A DNA stretch of 64,000 nt from Thysanoteuthis rhombus. Its lineage: Eukaryota > Mollusca > Cephalopoda > Oegopsida > Thysanoteuthidae. The stretch lies in the NCBI GenBank assembly GCA_963457665.1, contig OY735218.1, forward strand, positions 48,241,680-48,305,679. The letters are read 5' to 3'. The notes beneath the pieces are model-generated. The model saw only the letters and a list, made by a program, of their open reading frames with translations. It was not told the DNA's origin and made no database searches. The translations under genes were made by a program, and so were the position numbers. This document shows, one piece after another, positions 1-11,720 of the stretch. Each line of letters opens with the position of its first letter. Position 1 is the stretch's first letter.

Positions 1-59
1 TTTGGGGAATCGCACCTTAGTCTTTTTTAAAGTACTCTCCTTGCAGCCACGCACAATGA

Positions 60-163
60 TTCTTGCATCCATATAATTTCTCAGGAGACTCTGCAAAGTC
101 CTTGTTAGGGATTGGCTACCTAGAAAAATTATTCCATATTCCTTCCCAAAGTATTCCCAATGT

Positions 164-217
<54 letters not shown>

Positions 218-330
218 CTTTGCATCCTTTTCATTTTTCAGAAGTCTCTGCAAAGTCCTATTTCAGGATTGCCATCAATTACCCCATGACATTCCTCAAT
301 CTTATCCACAGTCTAAAATTTCCTTTATGA
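60..330. repeat. Degenerate dispersed repeat, two partial units
   Basis: Two partial units share the phrases 'ctctgcaaagtcct' and 'aggattg'. They lie on either side of the (CA)n tract. The same phrasing ('ctctgcaaagtta', 'aggaattctgtagcctagaa') recurs near 4,417-4,460, so this is a fragment of the repeat described at 3,873-4,560. No coding function is recognised. An open frame through the CA tract gives only a His-Thr run. Confidence 0.4.
164..216. repeat. (CA)n microsatellite
   Basis: About 26 uninterrupted CA units are visible directly. Confidence 0.97.
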
Positions 331-615
331 AAACAAAAAGTCACTGGGAGCCAAACCTGTATTGTAAGGGGGAGCTGATAGACCTGGGGAATGGGATTTT
401 GTCAAAAAAATGTATGAGATTTGAAAAATGACTTGCAGGGTGATTGTGAATGCAGTCATTCCATAGCACACAATCCCTCTCAATGCAATCTAACTGCTGA
501 CCGAGCACTCCCAGGAAGAGTGTCTATTTATACGCAGTAAAGTCCCCTCTGATAAGCTGTCGAGTTATGTAGAGGCCATAATACTGGTTCTTGAGATACT
601 CAAAATGGCCAGATT

Positions 616-806
616 CTTTCCAAACAGACCTCGTATAAATATGCACGCATACATACATAATTTTACATTTATGTATATACATACATATGCATACATATAG
701 GTTTATAGGAAATAATATCCATGCACATATATAATACACATAAGTATATTTATCGAACATGACTGAAAATATCCATGTTCCAACAAAACACACACATACA
801 CACATA
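616..806. repeat. CATA/TATA-rich low-complexity tract
   Basis: Interrupted CATA, TACA and TATG units lie directly against the tail side of the SINE copy at 807-1,008. Confidence 0.6.
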
Positions 807-1008
807 TATGATTATAAATTGTATTATATCATATTGAAAATCTATTGAAACGATTTCCCGTTATAACGCAGTGAATGGTGAATGTATCATTTGGCCGAGA
901 CAATGTTAGTAGAATAAACAATTGAAGAAAATGGAGCGGATTCAGGAATCGAACTTGCAGCCGATAATGCAATTTATTCATTCTGTCGGATCATGTATCC
1001 ATTTCTTA
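807..1008 (-). repeat. tRNA-derived SINE, family S1, copy A
   Basis: On the plus strand this begins with the tail phrase 'atgattataaattg' and continues through 'cagtgaatggtgaatgtatc', 'atttggccgagacaatg' and 'gaataaacaattgaag'. It then reaches 'caggaatcgaacttgcag', the reverse complement of a tRNA B-box and T-arm region. The SINE therefore reads on the minus strand, head at the right. It is followed by 'cattctgtcggatcatgt', which also occurs at the head-to-head junction of copy C near 50,800. The tRNA 5' half is truncated. Confidence 0.72.
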
Positions 1009-1460
1009 ATAATACACATATTCATATAAGTGTATATATTTATATGCACGTATATTTATGTTAAAATATCATGACTTCCTTCCCTAAAACTTGTCATGCT
1101 TTCACACATGTATCTATACATATCTTGGAAATAATTCCCCAAATTTATAACCTAATCTTAAAGTCAGGTAAATCAAGAGGAATTCCATTTGTGCTGCTTT
1201 TTTTCTTGAAGGCTTCTTAATCAAGTCGTCAGATTTATGCCGCCTAATTAACAAAGTGGCTCGCCTGACTATATTCTTGACGCAACTTTTCTTTCGAATG
1301 CAAACACGGATTACTATTGTGTGCCAGAGGAAAATGAGGCGCGGTTCCCTCCCAGGTTGCCTCTCTCAACTGACGTGTCAGTATTCTCACCCAAGAAACT
1401 AATAAACTATGATTATGTTGCTGTCAGTTTGCGATTGTTTATCTGTGGCGAGGCCTACGT
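1009..1460. other. No recognised feature
   Basis: AT-rich DNA with a slightly GC-richer stretch around 1,320-1,460. I see no open frame, structure or repeat match inside the window. Confidence 0.5.
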
Positions 1461-2060
1461 GTGAACCAACCTGGACATCAATCTGCCCACCGATAGTCTA
1501 TTCAGCCTGAATATTACTCATTTCTCTCTTTCACTGATTAACACAGCTGATGGATAAAAATATCTGACTCGATGGAATTGTGGGCAGCGTAGGATCAACC
1601 TGGAATATGAGAAGCTCTGGTGATACCCGGCAGACAATAAATAAAATTTTGCCATTATTTTTTTTATTTATTTATTATCTATTTACTCATCTTTCTCATA
1701 CCCACTTTTCGTTTTTTTTTTTCACTAGGATATCTTCTTCCATAAAATATCTAAATGTTTCATTCAAATCTTGGAGTTAGTTCTTGCTAATAATATAAGA
1801 TAATCAAAATTCTATATCCGGTTCATTGTAAAAGTATAGATTAAAAAAGTACTTTACTTTTTCTCATGTCAAATCTATCAGTTTCAGCAGTGAAATCAAG
1901 TTTTAAAATCAACAGAAAATCAATGTATTAATAACCATCATTTATTTTTTTACTTGTATTCCACTTGATCTTTATTTTTGTTGCTTTAAAACACAACTAC
2001 TCAGACAGTCAGTTTATATCAGTGAGTGAGCAGTGCTGATTACAAATATAGAATAAGCTC
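1461..2060 (+). repeat. Unknown tandem repeat, unit 1
   Basis: First of three successive copies of a roughly 0.5-kb unit. Shared landmarks in order are 'cattcagcctgaatatt'-like text, 'catttctctctttcactgat', 'aatatgagaag', 'cagacaataaataa', 'tgtttcattcaaatc', 'aaatctatcagtttcagcag' and 'gaataagctctcag'. This is the longest copy. It ends where a LINE 3' fragment begins. No transposase or RT similarity was seen. Confidence 0.75.
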
Positions 2061-2062
2061 TC

Positions 2063-2547
2063 AGGGGCCTTAGGTAGAGCAAGCTCAACCTTCAAGAACC
2101 TTATTTGTCCTAAAAAGATAAGTCTACAACCAATGCATCCTTCAGATAGTCACCTATGGAGCTGAAGCATGGAACCTAACCTAGAGACTAATCTGCAAAC
2201 TGAGAACCATGCAACATGTTCATGGAAGACTCATGCTCAACCACAGCACAGTATTTTAGGGAAGAAAATCAGGAGTTTGAGACATCATGGAAACCATAAA
2301 GAAAACTGGCAATGGGCTGGTCATGTTGCAAGAATGGCAGACTACTGATGGACATCACAACTGACTACATGGATCCCAAAAGATCAAATGTGGAACCAAG
2401 GCCATCAAAAAATGAGATAGTGAGACAAACTGGACAGGTTCAGAAAATATTGGTTTTGCAGTGCCTAAGATAGAGAGGTATGGGGAATACTGGGGAAGGT
2501 TTATATCAAACGATAGAAAATAAAAAAACTGATGATGATGATGATGC
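2063..2547 (+). pseudogene. RTE-clade LINE 3' fragment (family RA)
   Basis: The reverse-transcriptase thumb and C-terminal tail of an RTE-type non-LTR element, broken by many stops. Readable pieces correspond to the 'YGAEtWNLt' segment (gctgaagcatggaacc) and to the tail segment around 'atggcagactactgatgg'. It ends in (GATGAT)n, the simple-repeat tail common to the RA copies here. It starts at the 'ggtagagcaagctcaacctt' boundary also seen at 62,500. It sits between two units of the surrounding tandem repeat. Confidence 0.8.
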
Positions 2548-3035
2548 TTCAACTCTCATACCTTTTGCCTCGATCTGTCTACCCATAGTCAATTCAGCCA
2601 GAATATTTCTCATTTCTCTCTTTCACTGATTAACACGCCGGCTTGATAAGAATATTTGGTTATGGAATAGTGGGTAGCATAGGATCAATCTGGAATATGA
2701 GAAGATCTGGTGATATTCAGCAGACAATAAATAATATACCATTTTTATTTATTTATTTGTCTATTCACTTATCTTTTTCATTCACATTTTTCTTCTTTTG
2801 TCGGAGATATTTTCCTTTATAAGAAATCGAAATGTTTCATTCAAATCTCAGACTTACTTCTTGCTAATAATAAAAGATAATCAAAATTCTATATTTGGTA
2901 CATTACATTGTAACAACAAATCGAAAAAGAGCACTTTACTTTTTCTCATGTTAAATCTATCAGTTTCAACAGTAAAACCTAGTTTTACATCCAAAAGAAA
3001 ATAAACATATTATTAACCATTATTCATTTCTATTT
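2548..3035 (+). repeat. Unknown tandem repeat, unit 2
   Basis: Second copy of the unit at 1,461-2,060, with the same landmarks at the same relative positions. These include 'catttctctctttcactgat', 'aatatgagaagatctggtga' and 'taaatctatcagtttcaaca'. The copies differ by scattered substitutions, so the duplication is old. Confidence 0.75.
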
Positions 3036-3551
3036 GCCTTATCTAACTCTATAGGACTGTGGGCAGTACAAGATCAATCAAGAATATGAGAAGATCTCAT
3101 GACACCCGGCAGACAATAAATAATACTTTGTTGATCATTCATTCATCTATTTACTTATCTTTTCCATTTGCACTCTTCTTTTTCTCTGGGGTATTTTCCT
3201 CAATAAAATTCAACATGTTTCATTCAAATCCTAAAGTTAGTTCTTGCTTATAATATGATGATCGAGATTTTACATTCCAGTATTGGAAAAAAACTCATCA
3301 ACCCTTTTCATGTTAAATCTATCAGATTCAAAAGTAAAACCTGATTTTAAACCCAAAAGAAAATACACATATTAATTATCATCATTTTTTCTTGTATTTC
3401 CTTCAATCTTTACTTCAGTTGCTTCACACCCCAATTACTCAGACCGTCAGTCTACATCAGTGAACAAACAGTAATGGGAAATATGGAATAAGCTCTCAGC
3501 AAGGTTCTAACTCTTATATTTTTTGCATGAATCAGCCCACCTATCGTTTAT
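3036..3551 (+). repeat. Unknown tandem repeat, unit 3 and start of unit 4
   Basis: Starts inside the unit at 'ggactgtgggcag' and runs to 'gaataagctctcag'. The first bases of a further unit follow ('cagcccacctatcg'). Here 'ctctcag' is joined directly to 'aactcttatattttttgc'. That shows what the join between units 1 and 2 looked like before the LINE fragment arrived. Confidence 0.7.
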
Positions 3552-3872
3552 TGTAGGTATTCAAGTCCTACAAGTATGAAAGGCAAAGATGTGAGTTGTC
3601 AGAAAATATGAAGCCACCATGTGACCATTTCAATGTAGTTCATACTTCCAATTCCCACTAAAGTTGAACTTGAAGAGGAAAGAAGTCAGTCATTTTGTTT
3701 AAATCCCTGAGTTCCAAACACATGGGGAAAAATTACAATGCACAAAGAAAGTCCGATCAAGAGAATAAATGCGAGAATTCATAAATATATAAAAAAGACA
3801 TATACAGATGTTTTTAGACCAACAATAAAACATACATTTAATGACCAAATAAAACAAAGTGACTCACACTTA
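3552..3872. other. No recognised feature
   Basis: AT-rich, without an open frame or internal repeat that I can support. Confidence 0.5.
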
Positions 3873-4560
3873 TTAAGCTGAAAAAGAAAGAATTATAACA
3901 AGTAGCTGCCCAACTAGTTCTGTAGCAGTGAAGTGATCGATTGCAAAGGATTCATTAAAAAAGTTATGAAGAAAAGATGTGATCTGGCAAATCTTGTCAT
4001 CAATCTCTGAAACCCATTTTCTAGTGATAAAAAAACATGAATTCAAAGTATTTTTCAGGATGGTTTTACTATTCAAAATGCAATTTTGCAGCGATGTAAT
4101 AGCACTGAAACTCACTAAAAACCCTTGCAAATATGTCTTTCAATGCGGAAAAGCCCATTTTCAGTTCTACTTGACTCATTTTTGACACTTTCCAAAAGTG
4201 GATATTCAATGATCTTATAGACCCAAAATTCATCCAAAGCCTTTAAACCCATTTTCAAAGTTTTGAAAAGAGCTTCCATCGTGTTCTTCTTAAAGAAACT
4301 TTGGACACTTTTCAAGAGCTGATATGCATCATTAATGCAGAACAAAAAGATCTTCAAAACTGCTTTCAAAGCAGAAAATCCACTTTGACGCCTGTTTCAG
4401 ATTGTTTTTGATACTCTGCAAAGTTATCTGTTCAGGAATTCTGTAGCCTAGAAAGTTATCAAAGCCTTTTAAATGCATTTTCTAGTGATAAAAACATTCA
4501 AAGTATTTTTCAGAATCTTTTCAGCATTTGCAAATGCCATTTCACTAAACGGTGGAATCT
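3873..4560 (-). repeat. Degenerate repeat with coding-like remnants
   Basis: Two internal copies about 465 bp apart share 'ttctagtgataaaaa' and 'cattcaaagtatttttcag' (near 4,018-4,060 and 4,481-4,520). On the minus strand both read like ILKNTLN..FITRK. Two overlapping minus-strand open stretches (4,115-4,369 and 3,873-4,130) are in different frames and look like one frame broken by a shift. I recognise no family. It could be a decayed duplicated exon or a transposon piece, and the start region of the window carries related text. Confidence 0.4.
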
Positions 4561-5569
4561 GAAAGTGTTACCTTCAATGAGGTTAGCATATGAAAGAACC
4601 ATATGCAATTACTAATGGTAGTAACGAGGTGATGAGGCAAATAGTCTGGAAGAGATACCAGGGTGCTCACAAGGTTTTTATCACCAGTAAATATATTGAC
4701 AAAGTAGTCGCTGAAATTGTGAATCTGAGTCGCTTATGAATTTGTTAAGCTAACCTATGTCAAAAGAGAAAGAGATGTGACATAGCTTTACAAATGAGCT
4801 ATTCTACGCAATACTGCAGAAAAAAAGATACTGAAATGGTCCTGATAGTTTTGGTTCCCTGAATACCAAAAAGTCACCTTACATTTACTGAAAAAAAAAT
4901 GTATATGGGTCAGGCTCCCGAGACTAAATACACTTGATATATACTTAGATATAACGATATTCTACCTGAACTGTGTAGTATGGAAATATAAAACTGACAT
5001 CTTATGCTCCGTAGAAAGATAGCAAAATGCAATGTGTCACAGTAAAGAGATTGGATACGCATGACCGGTTGAAACTATGCATACATCTACATGGCCAGTG
5101 AGCCAGATTCTAAAGAAAAACTAATCAACAAAGAAAGATTATTGGTCTTGCAACCATGGCTACACAATAAGAAAAAATGAGCTCTAATGAACAGAAGTGA
5201 GGGCTTCTATAACCAGGACACAGAAGGAAGTGACATCAATAAATATAACTAGCTTCAGAGCTTTCATAGCTGGAGCAACATATTCAGCTTTTCTTTCATT
5301 TTCCTTTCTCTTAGATATTTTCCCCCAAAAAATGAATAAATAAATAAAAAATTAACAGGTAGAAAAAAGCATCCAATTGCTGTATATGTCTGTTTATATA
5401 ATGGGCATTTGATTGAAAATCTCTGTACAAATATGAAAATGTGACTAATGAACTGTGGTCTCCATCAACAGAAGCTCAATATGGGCAGTATGTACGACAT
5501 GTATGAGTGATCTATAGTCCTCAAATCCTCTAGTAAATCATATCACTATTAGTCGTGCGTTTATAATAT
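4561..5569. other. No recognised feature
   Basis: AT-rich, with no convincing frame, inverted repeat or match to other parts of the window. Confidence 0.5.
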
Positions 5570-5765
5570 TTTTTTCTCGTGTTAAATCTATCAGCTTAAA
5601 CAGTGAAATTTTCAATTCAAAAGAAAGCGAACACATCATAGACTTTTATTCATTTTTGACAAAAATTCCTCCTCTCTTAATTTTCGTTGTTTTTTACGTT
5701 GCAGCCACTCACACAGGTAGGGAGTGAAGAGTGTTGATCAGTGATAAAGAATAAGTCAACAAGAC
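5570..5765 (+). repeat. Detached fragment of the 1.5-3.5 kb tandem repeat
   Basis: Matches the 3' third of that unit: 'gtgttaaatctatcagctta', then AAAGAAA.., 'ttttattcattttt', 'gttgcagccactcacacagg' and 'gataaagaataag' in the same order. It lies about 2 kb downstream of the array. Confidence 0.6.
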
Positions 5766-6132
5766 TAGAACTCACATCCATTTTGTTTCAGAAAGCCTGG
5801 TTTTTATGTACCAGCAGCTCTACCGCTTGTGCTCTGAGATCCTTACTGTCTTAAGAGAAGTTTGAACTCAATTCCTTGATTCCATATTAGGGATGCTAAC
5901 TGTTAGGTTACCCACATCTCCAATACTATCAGAGGGAAATAAACAGCGATAAAGAAAAATTTCAATCAGTAATTAAACTGCAAAGTATTTATCAATTGAG
6001 TACCTTTCATTGTTAATAAACCTTTTCAAGATAAAATATTAAGATGCTTGATGCCCAAATTGAAATGTTCCAGAAGACTTTTAAAAGTGATCTACAAGAC
6101 ATCTATGTATATCCCAGCAGTCATAGAAACAT

Positions 6133-6176
<44 letters not shown>
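6133..6176. repeat. (TA)n microsatellite
   Basis: Uninterrupted TA units, seen directly. Confidence 0.97.
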
Positions 6177-6178
<2 letters not shown>

Positions 6179-6229
6179 TGGGAATTCCAGAAGGGTTAAT
6201 GATAAGTTTCAAATGATGGCTAATTCATG

Positions 6230-7550
6230 AATATAAATGACAATTTACACATCCTCAGGATTAAAACCAGAGATTTGGCTGATCGCCACATGCCAACATG
6301 TCTTACCTGCTCAGTCATGCAATGCAAACTAAATTATGCATGGGTCCCATATTATGATGATGTCGTTGTCTGTGGTTGTAAAAGCCGGAGGAATCTCATT
6401 TACTTCATTGTCTCCAAAAAAAGATCTAAGGACATATATATCCTAGCAGTAATTGAAACTGTGAAGATACTGGCATATAACCAGATATAAAACCACAGAT
6501 TACTAAAAATATAGGATATAAAAGATTTCCCCTTGACTAGATATGACGACTGTAGTTAATGTATTGGAGTTGTGGATCATTTAGTTTATTGTTGTGAGAT
6601 GGATACTTTAATAAGCGTTTATTATTTTGTGTCAGAATTCCCAATTTGATGTTTTAAGATTTTCAGCATTTATTTTTGGAAAGACTCTACTTGTTATTTT
6701 CATTAACATTAATGTTTCCATCAATAAAGCATCTCATAAACCAGTGCCAGATTAACTATGTAGCAAAAGGAGCATATCTTGTGGGCTGGCATTTTCAAGG
6801 GCTCCTTGCTGAATGTTTGCTAACTATCAATTCCGATTCAGTGATTCTGCTCTTACTTTATTAATTTAGTGCTATACCACCCTCAGTATTTATGAATGAC
6901 TGGGTGGTCTTGCCAAATACCTCCTTTAATTGGATTTATCATGTTAATACAGTAATTAAGGCTATTGTGGTATCTATGTGATAATTAAATGTCAGATTTT
7001 TTAAGGAATTTTAAATTCATAGCCACTTTACAGGGATCATGATAAAAACAAAGTAATTCAATTCATTATTGAAATGTCAAACATTCATCATATTATCTGG
7101 CTGAAGGGCAAATAAAAAATTCAATTACTTAGCCAAGTTTGTTTTTGTTATTTTGTTTTAATAATTATGTGTATTCTCTTGATTGGGTACCCTAATATAA
7201 CATATATTACAGACTTACTTTAGCTTAATCTTGCCCCTGATCATAACAGAGACCTTGGGCTAATATATATCCCAAGAGTCTCAAAAGTGTTGAGGAAAAG
7301 TCCCACTCAGATACTAAGAGGATTAGTAGTGAACTCTTGTTTCTCTTTGCGAACCAATTTCCATTATGTCAGTATAAGCAAATTATGCCAACAATTGTGA
7401 CAGATCAAAGACCTTACATCAGTACTAAATACATGCTTACATGAACTGGAACATTCATGACTAAGTAATGGTGTAAGTCATGTGTTGACCAATTTCTGAT
7501 CTTAACATTACCATCAAATACTAAAGCAACGATTGAGTTTGTTCAAACAC
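6230..7550. other. No recognised feature
   Basis: AT-rich single-copy-looking DNA. Several short open frames lack any family resemblance. The phrases 'atatcccagcag' (6,110) and 'atatcctagcag' (6,438) repeat, both followed by cATAGAAAC-like or TTGAAAC text, suggesting a small old duplication. Confidence 0.4.
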
Positions 7551-7837
7551 TCACAATGACCAATATTTATTCAAAATGGAAAATTCAATGACCCGAAACA
7601 CAAATATCTGACCACCATTATGTCTGGACAGATTAATAAAAAGTCTAAAGAAATGGTAAGAACTGCAATCAGGCACCAAGACTTCAAAGAAAACCAGAAT
7701 TTGGTCATATCTGGACCAGACCAAACCAAATTCCATCTGCATATATGAGTTTTCGTTTATTAGTCTACACAAACTAATATCATCATCTTTGAAGGTGCAG
7801 AGTGGCATAATGCTTACTGGCACAGAAAACATAATAG

Positions 7838-7962
7838 GAAGGCTGAGCTCAAGTTTTGGTCTAGGCTGTTGGCATTCACTTTGCTCTAATGCACTTGGGA
7901 AAGGCATGAATCCATTTTTTTCTCTCCCAGCTATTGAGTAAATTGATGGGCGGTTGGAGTCC
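7838..7962. repeat. Possible second SINE type (S2) fragment
   Basis: Contains 'aagttttggtctaggctg', which resembles a degraded B-box region, and downstream 'ggcatgaatccat' and 'cccagctattgagtaaat'. The same pair of motifs in the same order occurs at 56,505-56,625. It overlaps a 152-codon minus-strand open frame (7,551-8,009) that I regard as incidental. Confidence 0.35.
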
Positions 7963-8148
7963 TTTACTTCCATAAGGCAGTCAATCTGAGAAAAGGTCAA
8001 TCTGATCAACTGTCAACAGTGAAACCCAATGAAGTGTGTCTATTCATCTATGTTGACAGTTTTAGCTGATAATTTTTAATGTTATGACTAACAGAACAAT
8101 GTACTCTTCCAAATGATATTTGTTCAATTTTGAGGCGAAAGGAAATTT

Positions 8149-8740
8149 CATCATCATCATCAGCAGCAGCATTTTAGTACCCTCCGTTGGACATACACTT
8201 TCCTCAAGATTCATCGCCCCTCTTTATAATGGGCATCGCAAACCTTTTACTTTCTTAACTTGTCTAGTTCATTTGCATCTCATTTTTTGCAGGTTACAGT
8301 TTTCTATATGATCTCTGGGGATCCATGTAGTGACTTGTGTGTTCCGGCAGTTGTCTGCCATTTTTTGCAACATGGTTAATTTTTAATGGATTCTATATCT
8401 TGAACTCCTATTTTTTCTCGAATACACTGAGCTATCTTGTAATCTCCACAGGTGATATTGAGCACGATATTTTCCCTTAGCACATTTTCTCAATTCGAGG
8501 GTCAATCTATTGGTTTGTTTCCATGCTTTTGCTCCATAGGTGACTATCACGAGGATTTTTAGGACTAATGTGATTTTCTTGTTCTTGAAGGTTAAGCTTG
8601 CTTCTGTGGAAGTTTGTCAGCCTAGAGTGTTTTTTACCTGATTTGTCCCCTTTTGAGGGTTTCATGGAGGTTTGTTGTCCTTGGTAGATGTTGTGCTCCA
8701 ACACTTGAGTCTATCAATAGATCTGTAAATTTGTGTGTAT
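8149..8740 (-). pseudogene. RTE-clade LINE 3' fragment (family RA)
   Basis: Begins on the plus strand with ATCATC units (the reversed GATGAT tail). It then runs through 'gttggacat', 'gatctctggggatccatgta', 'gttgtctgccattttttgca' and 'ttcttgttcttgaaggttaa', all found at the same spacing in other RA copies. It covers the C-terminal tail and part of the RT thumb and carries many stops. It extends slightly further 5' than most copies, like the one at 52,035-52,640. Confidence 0.8.
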
Positions 8741-9144
8741 AAGGGTTCTTTTGTCGTTGGTCTGTATTCATATTCCTCAGTTCATTTCTTCAATTCCAAG
8801 CTAACACCCAGAAATTCATGCAAAGATAATTATCATTTGGAAGCCTTGAGTCATTGATACTACAAAGCAGTGCGTCAGAATTCATGTACATACATTTGAC
8901 GACATAAAAGAGAAATATTTGCATAAAAATGATAATGTATTCCATTGTTCCTATATTTTGAGCAGTTGGGACAGCTTAACCAAAAAGACAGAATATCTAC
9001 TCAAATGATGGGCTTAACTATATCTGCCACTTTGGCTTAACTATAGATGGAAATATATCATAATGCTACATTGAACTTAACGCAATGCTATTAATCTTCA
9101 TTACATATACATAAACTTCCTAGAAGCTACTAAAAACAATCAAG

Positions 9145-9258
9145 TGCAATGAGTTACTAATCTCACCTTTTATTGGTCTGTGACTGCTAAAAAGGTCAGT
9201 ATTTTTTCAAAAAACAAGAGGGCGCAATCTGGTGACCAATTTAGCATAGACTTATATT
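9145..9258 (-). repeat. Family M dispersed repeat, partial copy
   Basis: Matches the inner part of family M in reverse: 'gttactaatctcacctttta', 'ctgtgactgctaaaaaggtc' and 'gaccaatttagcatagac'. Directly abuts a LINE 3' end. Confidence 0.6.
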
Positions 9259-9327
9259 GAGGGGAATGTTGGGGAAGGTCTATGTCGAACGATGCATGCT
9301 AAAAGGCTGATGAGGAGGAGGAGGAAG
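9259..9327 (+). pseudogene. Very short RA LINE 3' end
   Basis: Carries 'ggggaaggtctatgtcgaac', 'taaaaggctgatgagg' and a GAGGAG tail. This corresponds to the last roughly 60 bp of the RA family, so it is an extreme 5' truncation. Tail units are GAGGAG instead of GATGAT. Confidence 0.7.
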
Positions 9328-9352
9328 ACTATGAAAGGTAAGGGCTTGGCAA

Positions 9353-9450
9353 ATCTGGATAGATACATAGATAGATATAAATGCTAGAATACATGAATAA
9401 TCTTAATCAAGCAACTATGTTTGAACAGTTCCATTGTGGGTAGTGGTAAT
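9353..9450 (+). repeat. Dispersed segment shared with 58,160-58,275
   Basis: Both copies carry a GATA-rich run, then 'agaatacatgaataa', then 'gtggatagtggt' or 'gtgggtagtggt'. This copy runs into family M, while the other does not. Confidence 0.6.
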
Positions 9451-9895
9451 TGAAAACTGTACCAAAACTTTCAACATAGGTTTCTTCTGTTTTTAAGTTG
9501 ATCTGGCTAACTGACTGGTTGGTTAGCTGGCTGGCTATGTATATATGTATGAGTGTATCAAATATGCAGACTTGAACAAGAGATGCAAAGGGCACAAAAT
9601 ATTTACTTTAGTTAAGAAAAAAATTTTGTTTCTTTTTGTGGAGGGTTCAGTTTGTGCAGTGAGTTTATGTTAAATTGCTCCTCTGAATTCGACAGCATTC
9701 AAGCTTGTTTTTTAAAGTTTTGACTTTTTCAATGATCACTGCCTAGCAAAGGTCAAGAGAAGTAACAAATTCATTCATCACACCTTTTTCCAAGCTTTTT
9801 AATTTATCAGCCCCAACGTTGCATGCTGCCGAGAGACATTGGTCACACAATGGTTCCTATTCAATCACTAACTAGGCCTGTTTTACTTTTCATTT
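9440..9895 (+). repeat. Family M dispersed repeat
   Basis: Starts 'ttcaacataggtttcttc' and 'tgtttttaagttgatctggc'. It continues through the TGGCTGG run and a TTTTGTGGAGGGTTC-like section, and ends near 'actaactaggcc'. The same order appears at 43,405, 55,443 and 58,955. No open frame. Class unknown; it looks like a non-autonomous element. Confidence 0.65.
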
Positions 9896-10123
9896 AAATT
9901 TTCTCTTTAATCATGAATGCTTAAATAATGCGTTCAGGTGTTTGTGTCTTGATTATGGAAATGTGCAAGGTGATTTGATTCCAATTTACTTTCCATCAAA
10001 ACTAACCAAGTCGTTTGGAACCAGAAATGACTAGAACTATAGTGAAATTAGCCAATTTTTGTCTCACTATTATTTGAAACTCTGGATCAACAACTTCAAG
10101 TTGTCTCTTCGAAAAGCGTGTTG

Positions 10124-10600
10124 TATCATCATGATCAACCTTTTAGCTTCCATCGTTGGACATTGACCCTCCCCAAGATTCACTAGATATCTATTGCAGG
10201 AATTGAGTCACCTACATCTTTTGAATCCATCTGAATCATCACACCATCTTATTTTCTACCAGCAACAATTTTGCTTATGATCTCTGAGGATTCCTATTAG
10301 AGTCGTGATGTCCAGTGGTTGTTATACATTCTTGCAACATGACCAGCCCATTACTATTTCAGTTTTTCAATGGATTCAATGATATCTCTAACCTCTGTTT
10401 CATCTCCAATATACAGTGCTCTCTTGTCATCTTTTCATATAATGTTATTCCTAATTCCTTCCCAGGCATGTTCTATGGTTCTTATTTCTAAATCAGATCT
10501 TTTGGCTTGGTTCTGTTTCAGCTCCACTCATGAGGATCCATTGATTGTAGACTCTTTTTCAAAACTCATTGGATCTTTTCATTCTTGGATGTTGAACTAA
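10124..10600 (-). pseudogene. RTE-clade LINE 3' fragment (family RA), diverged
   Basis: Plus-strand landmarks in order are 'atcatcatgatcaacctttt', 'cgttggacattgaccctccc', 'gatctctgaggattcc', 'attcttgcaacatgaccagc' and 'agctccactcatgag'. More diverged than the 17.7-kb copy, so probably older. Confidence 0.78.
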
Positions 10601-11109
10601 CTCGACTGAAAGCTTGCTAACCTTGGGAAATTCTTTGTTTAATTTCTTCTTCCTAGCTTATTCAAACACATCAACGTTCTTCAACGTTGTTTCAAAACTT
10701 CTGAAAGAATTGTAGATTCTAAGAAAAACTAAAACTATACAGAATACAGCTATATTGAAATCTGCAACAATACTATGGAGAGTGCTGAAGATTTGCTGTC
10801 TCTTGATCCCTTGTGAAAGTCAGCATAAATATTCATTTCCTAAAAAAAATGAATAGATTTCTCCATGTTTTGTTTATCTTTACTGATGGGACTGGAAGAG
10901 CTATATGCATTTACCCTGTTTGTTCATTTGTCTGTTCATCTGTTTGTCAGCACAGATGGGATGAGTAAGGATTGATCAAATTTTATAAAGGACCCAAGAA
11001 TTTCTTTTTTTAAGAGATAATTCTCAATGTTTGTCTATCCACTATCTATAACAGTTATCACTCATGGGCTAAGGAAAATGTATTAAATTTGCAAGAAAAT
11101 CCAGAAGTT

Positions 11110-11720
11110 TTTTTTTATTCAGAGATATTTTTCTATTTATTAAAAAAATAACCGAGAATCATGGAAAATTAAAACTTGCAGTTGAATCCCTTGTGTATTG
11201 TGGCTATATATGGACTGATTTTCATTCAATTCTTAATTAGTGTACAGCATTATCAGAGGTATGCTCACTCTGAGTGTTTTTCTAGTTTTAACTACTGTCA
11301 TTATTACAAAAAGGAAACTAAATTCTGATCAGTGCAGGCAAAATGCTGACTTGACCAATTATGATGCAAAAGTTCTAAATTCCCTAATCTAATTACCTGC
11401 AGACATTTACCAAGGGAACCTATTAGCCGTGATTTGTCAAAATTAATCAGTTTATCTTACAGACACTTATTGACAGAACTAATTACGACATCGTGCTTTC
11501 CTTGTTCTTTGTTCTGTCACTGCGTAACTTATGGCCATTTATAAATTTTAAGAATATTTTGGCATTGCTAAGATGCATAATTATGATTATCTAGTGAATA
11601 AGAATTTCACAGGGTATAATTAAAGTTTCCATGTGAAAAATTAAGACCAGACAGTTTTTATTTTGTCAATATTTTTTTAAAGTACCTTACGATAAATCTC
11701 ATTTATTTCCATATATTAAA
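11110..11720. other. No recognised feature
   Basis: AT-rich, with no supported structure. Confidence 0.45.

Noticed and set aside
63-431. 122-codon frame with a long His-Thr run
   Set aside because: It is a translation of the (CA)n tract plus short flanks, with no domain.
7551-8009. 152-codon minus-strand frame
   Set aside because: It overlaps a dispersed S2-like fragment, shows no known domain, and its longest unusual stretch corresponds to the repeat.
8010-8070. Family M terminal pair ('aactgtcaacagtg' and 'atgttgacagttttag')
   Set aside because: Only short words match and no M body lies between them.
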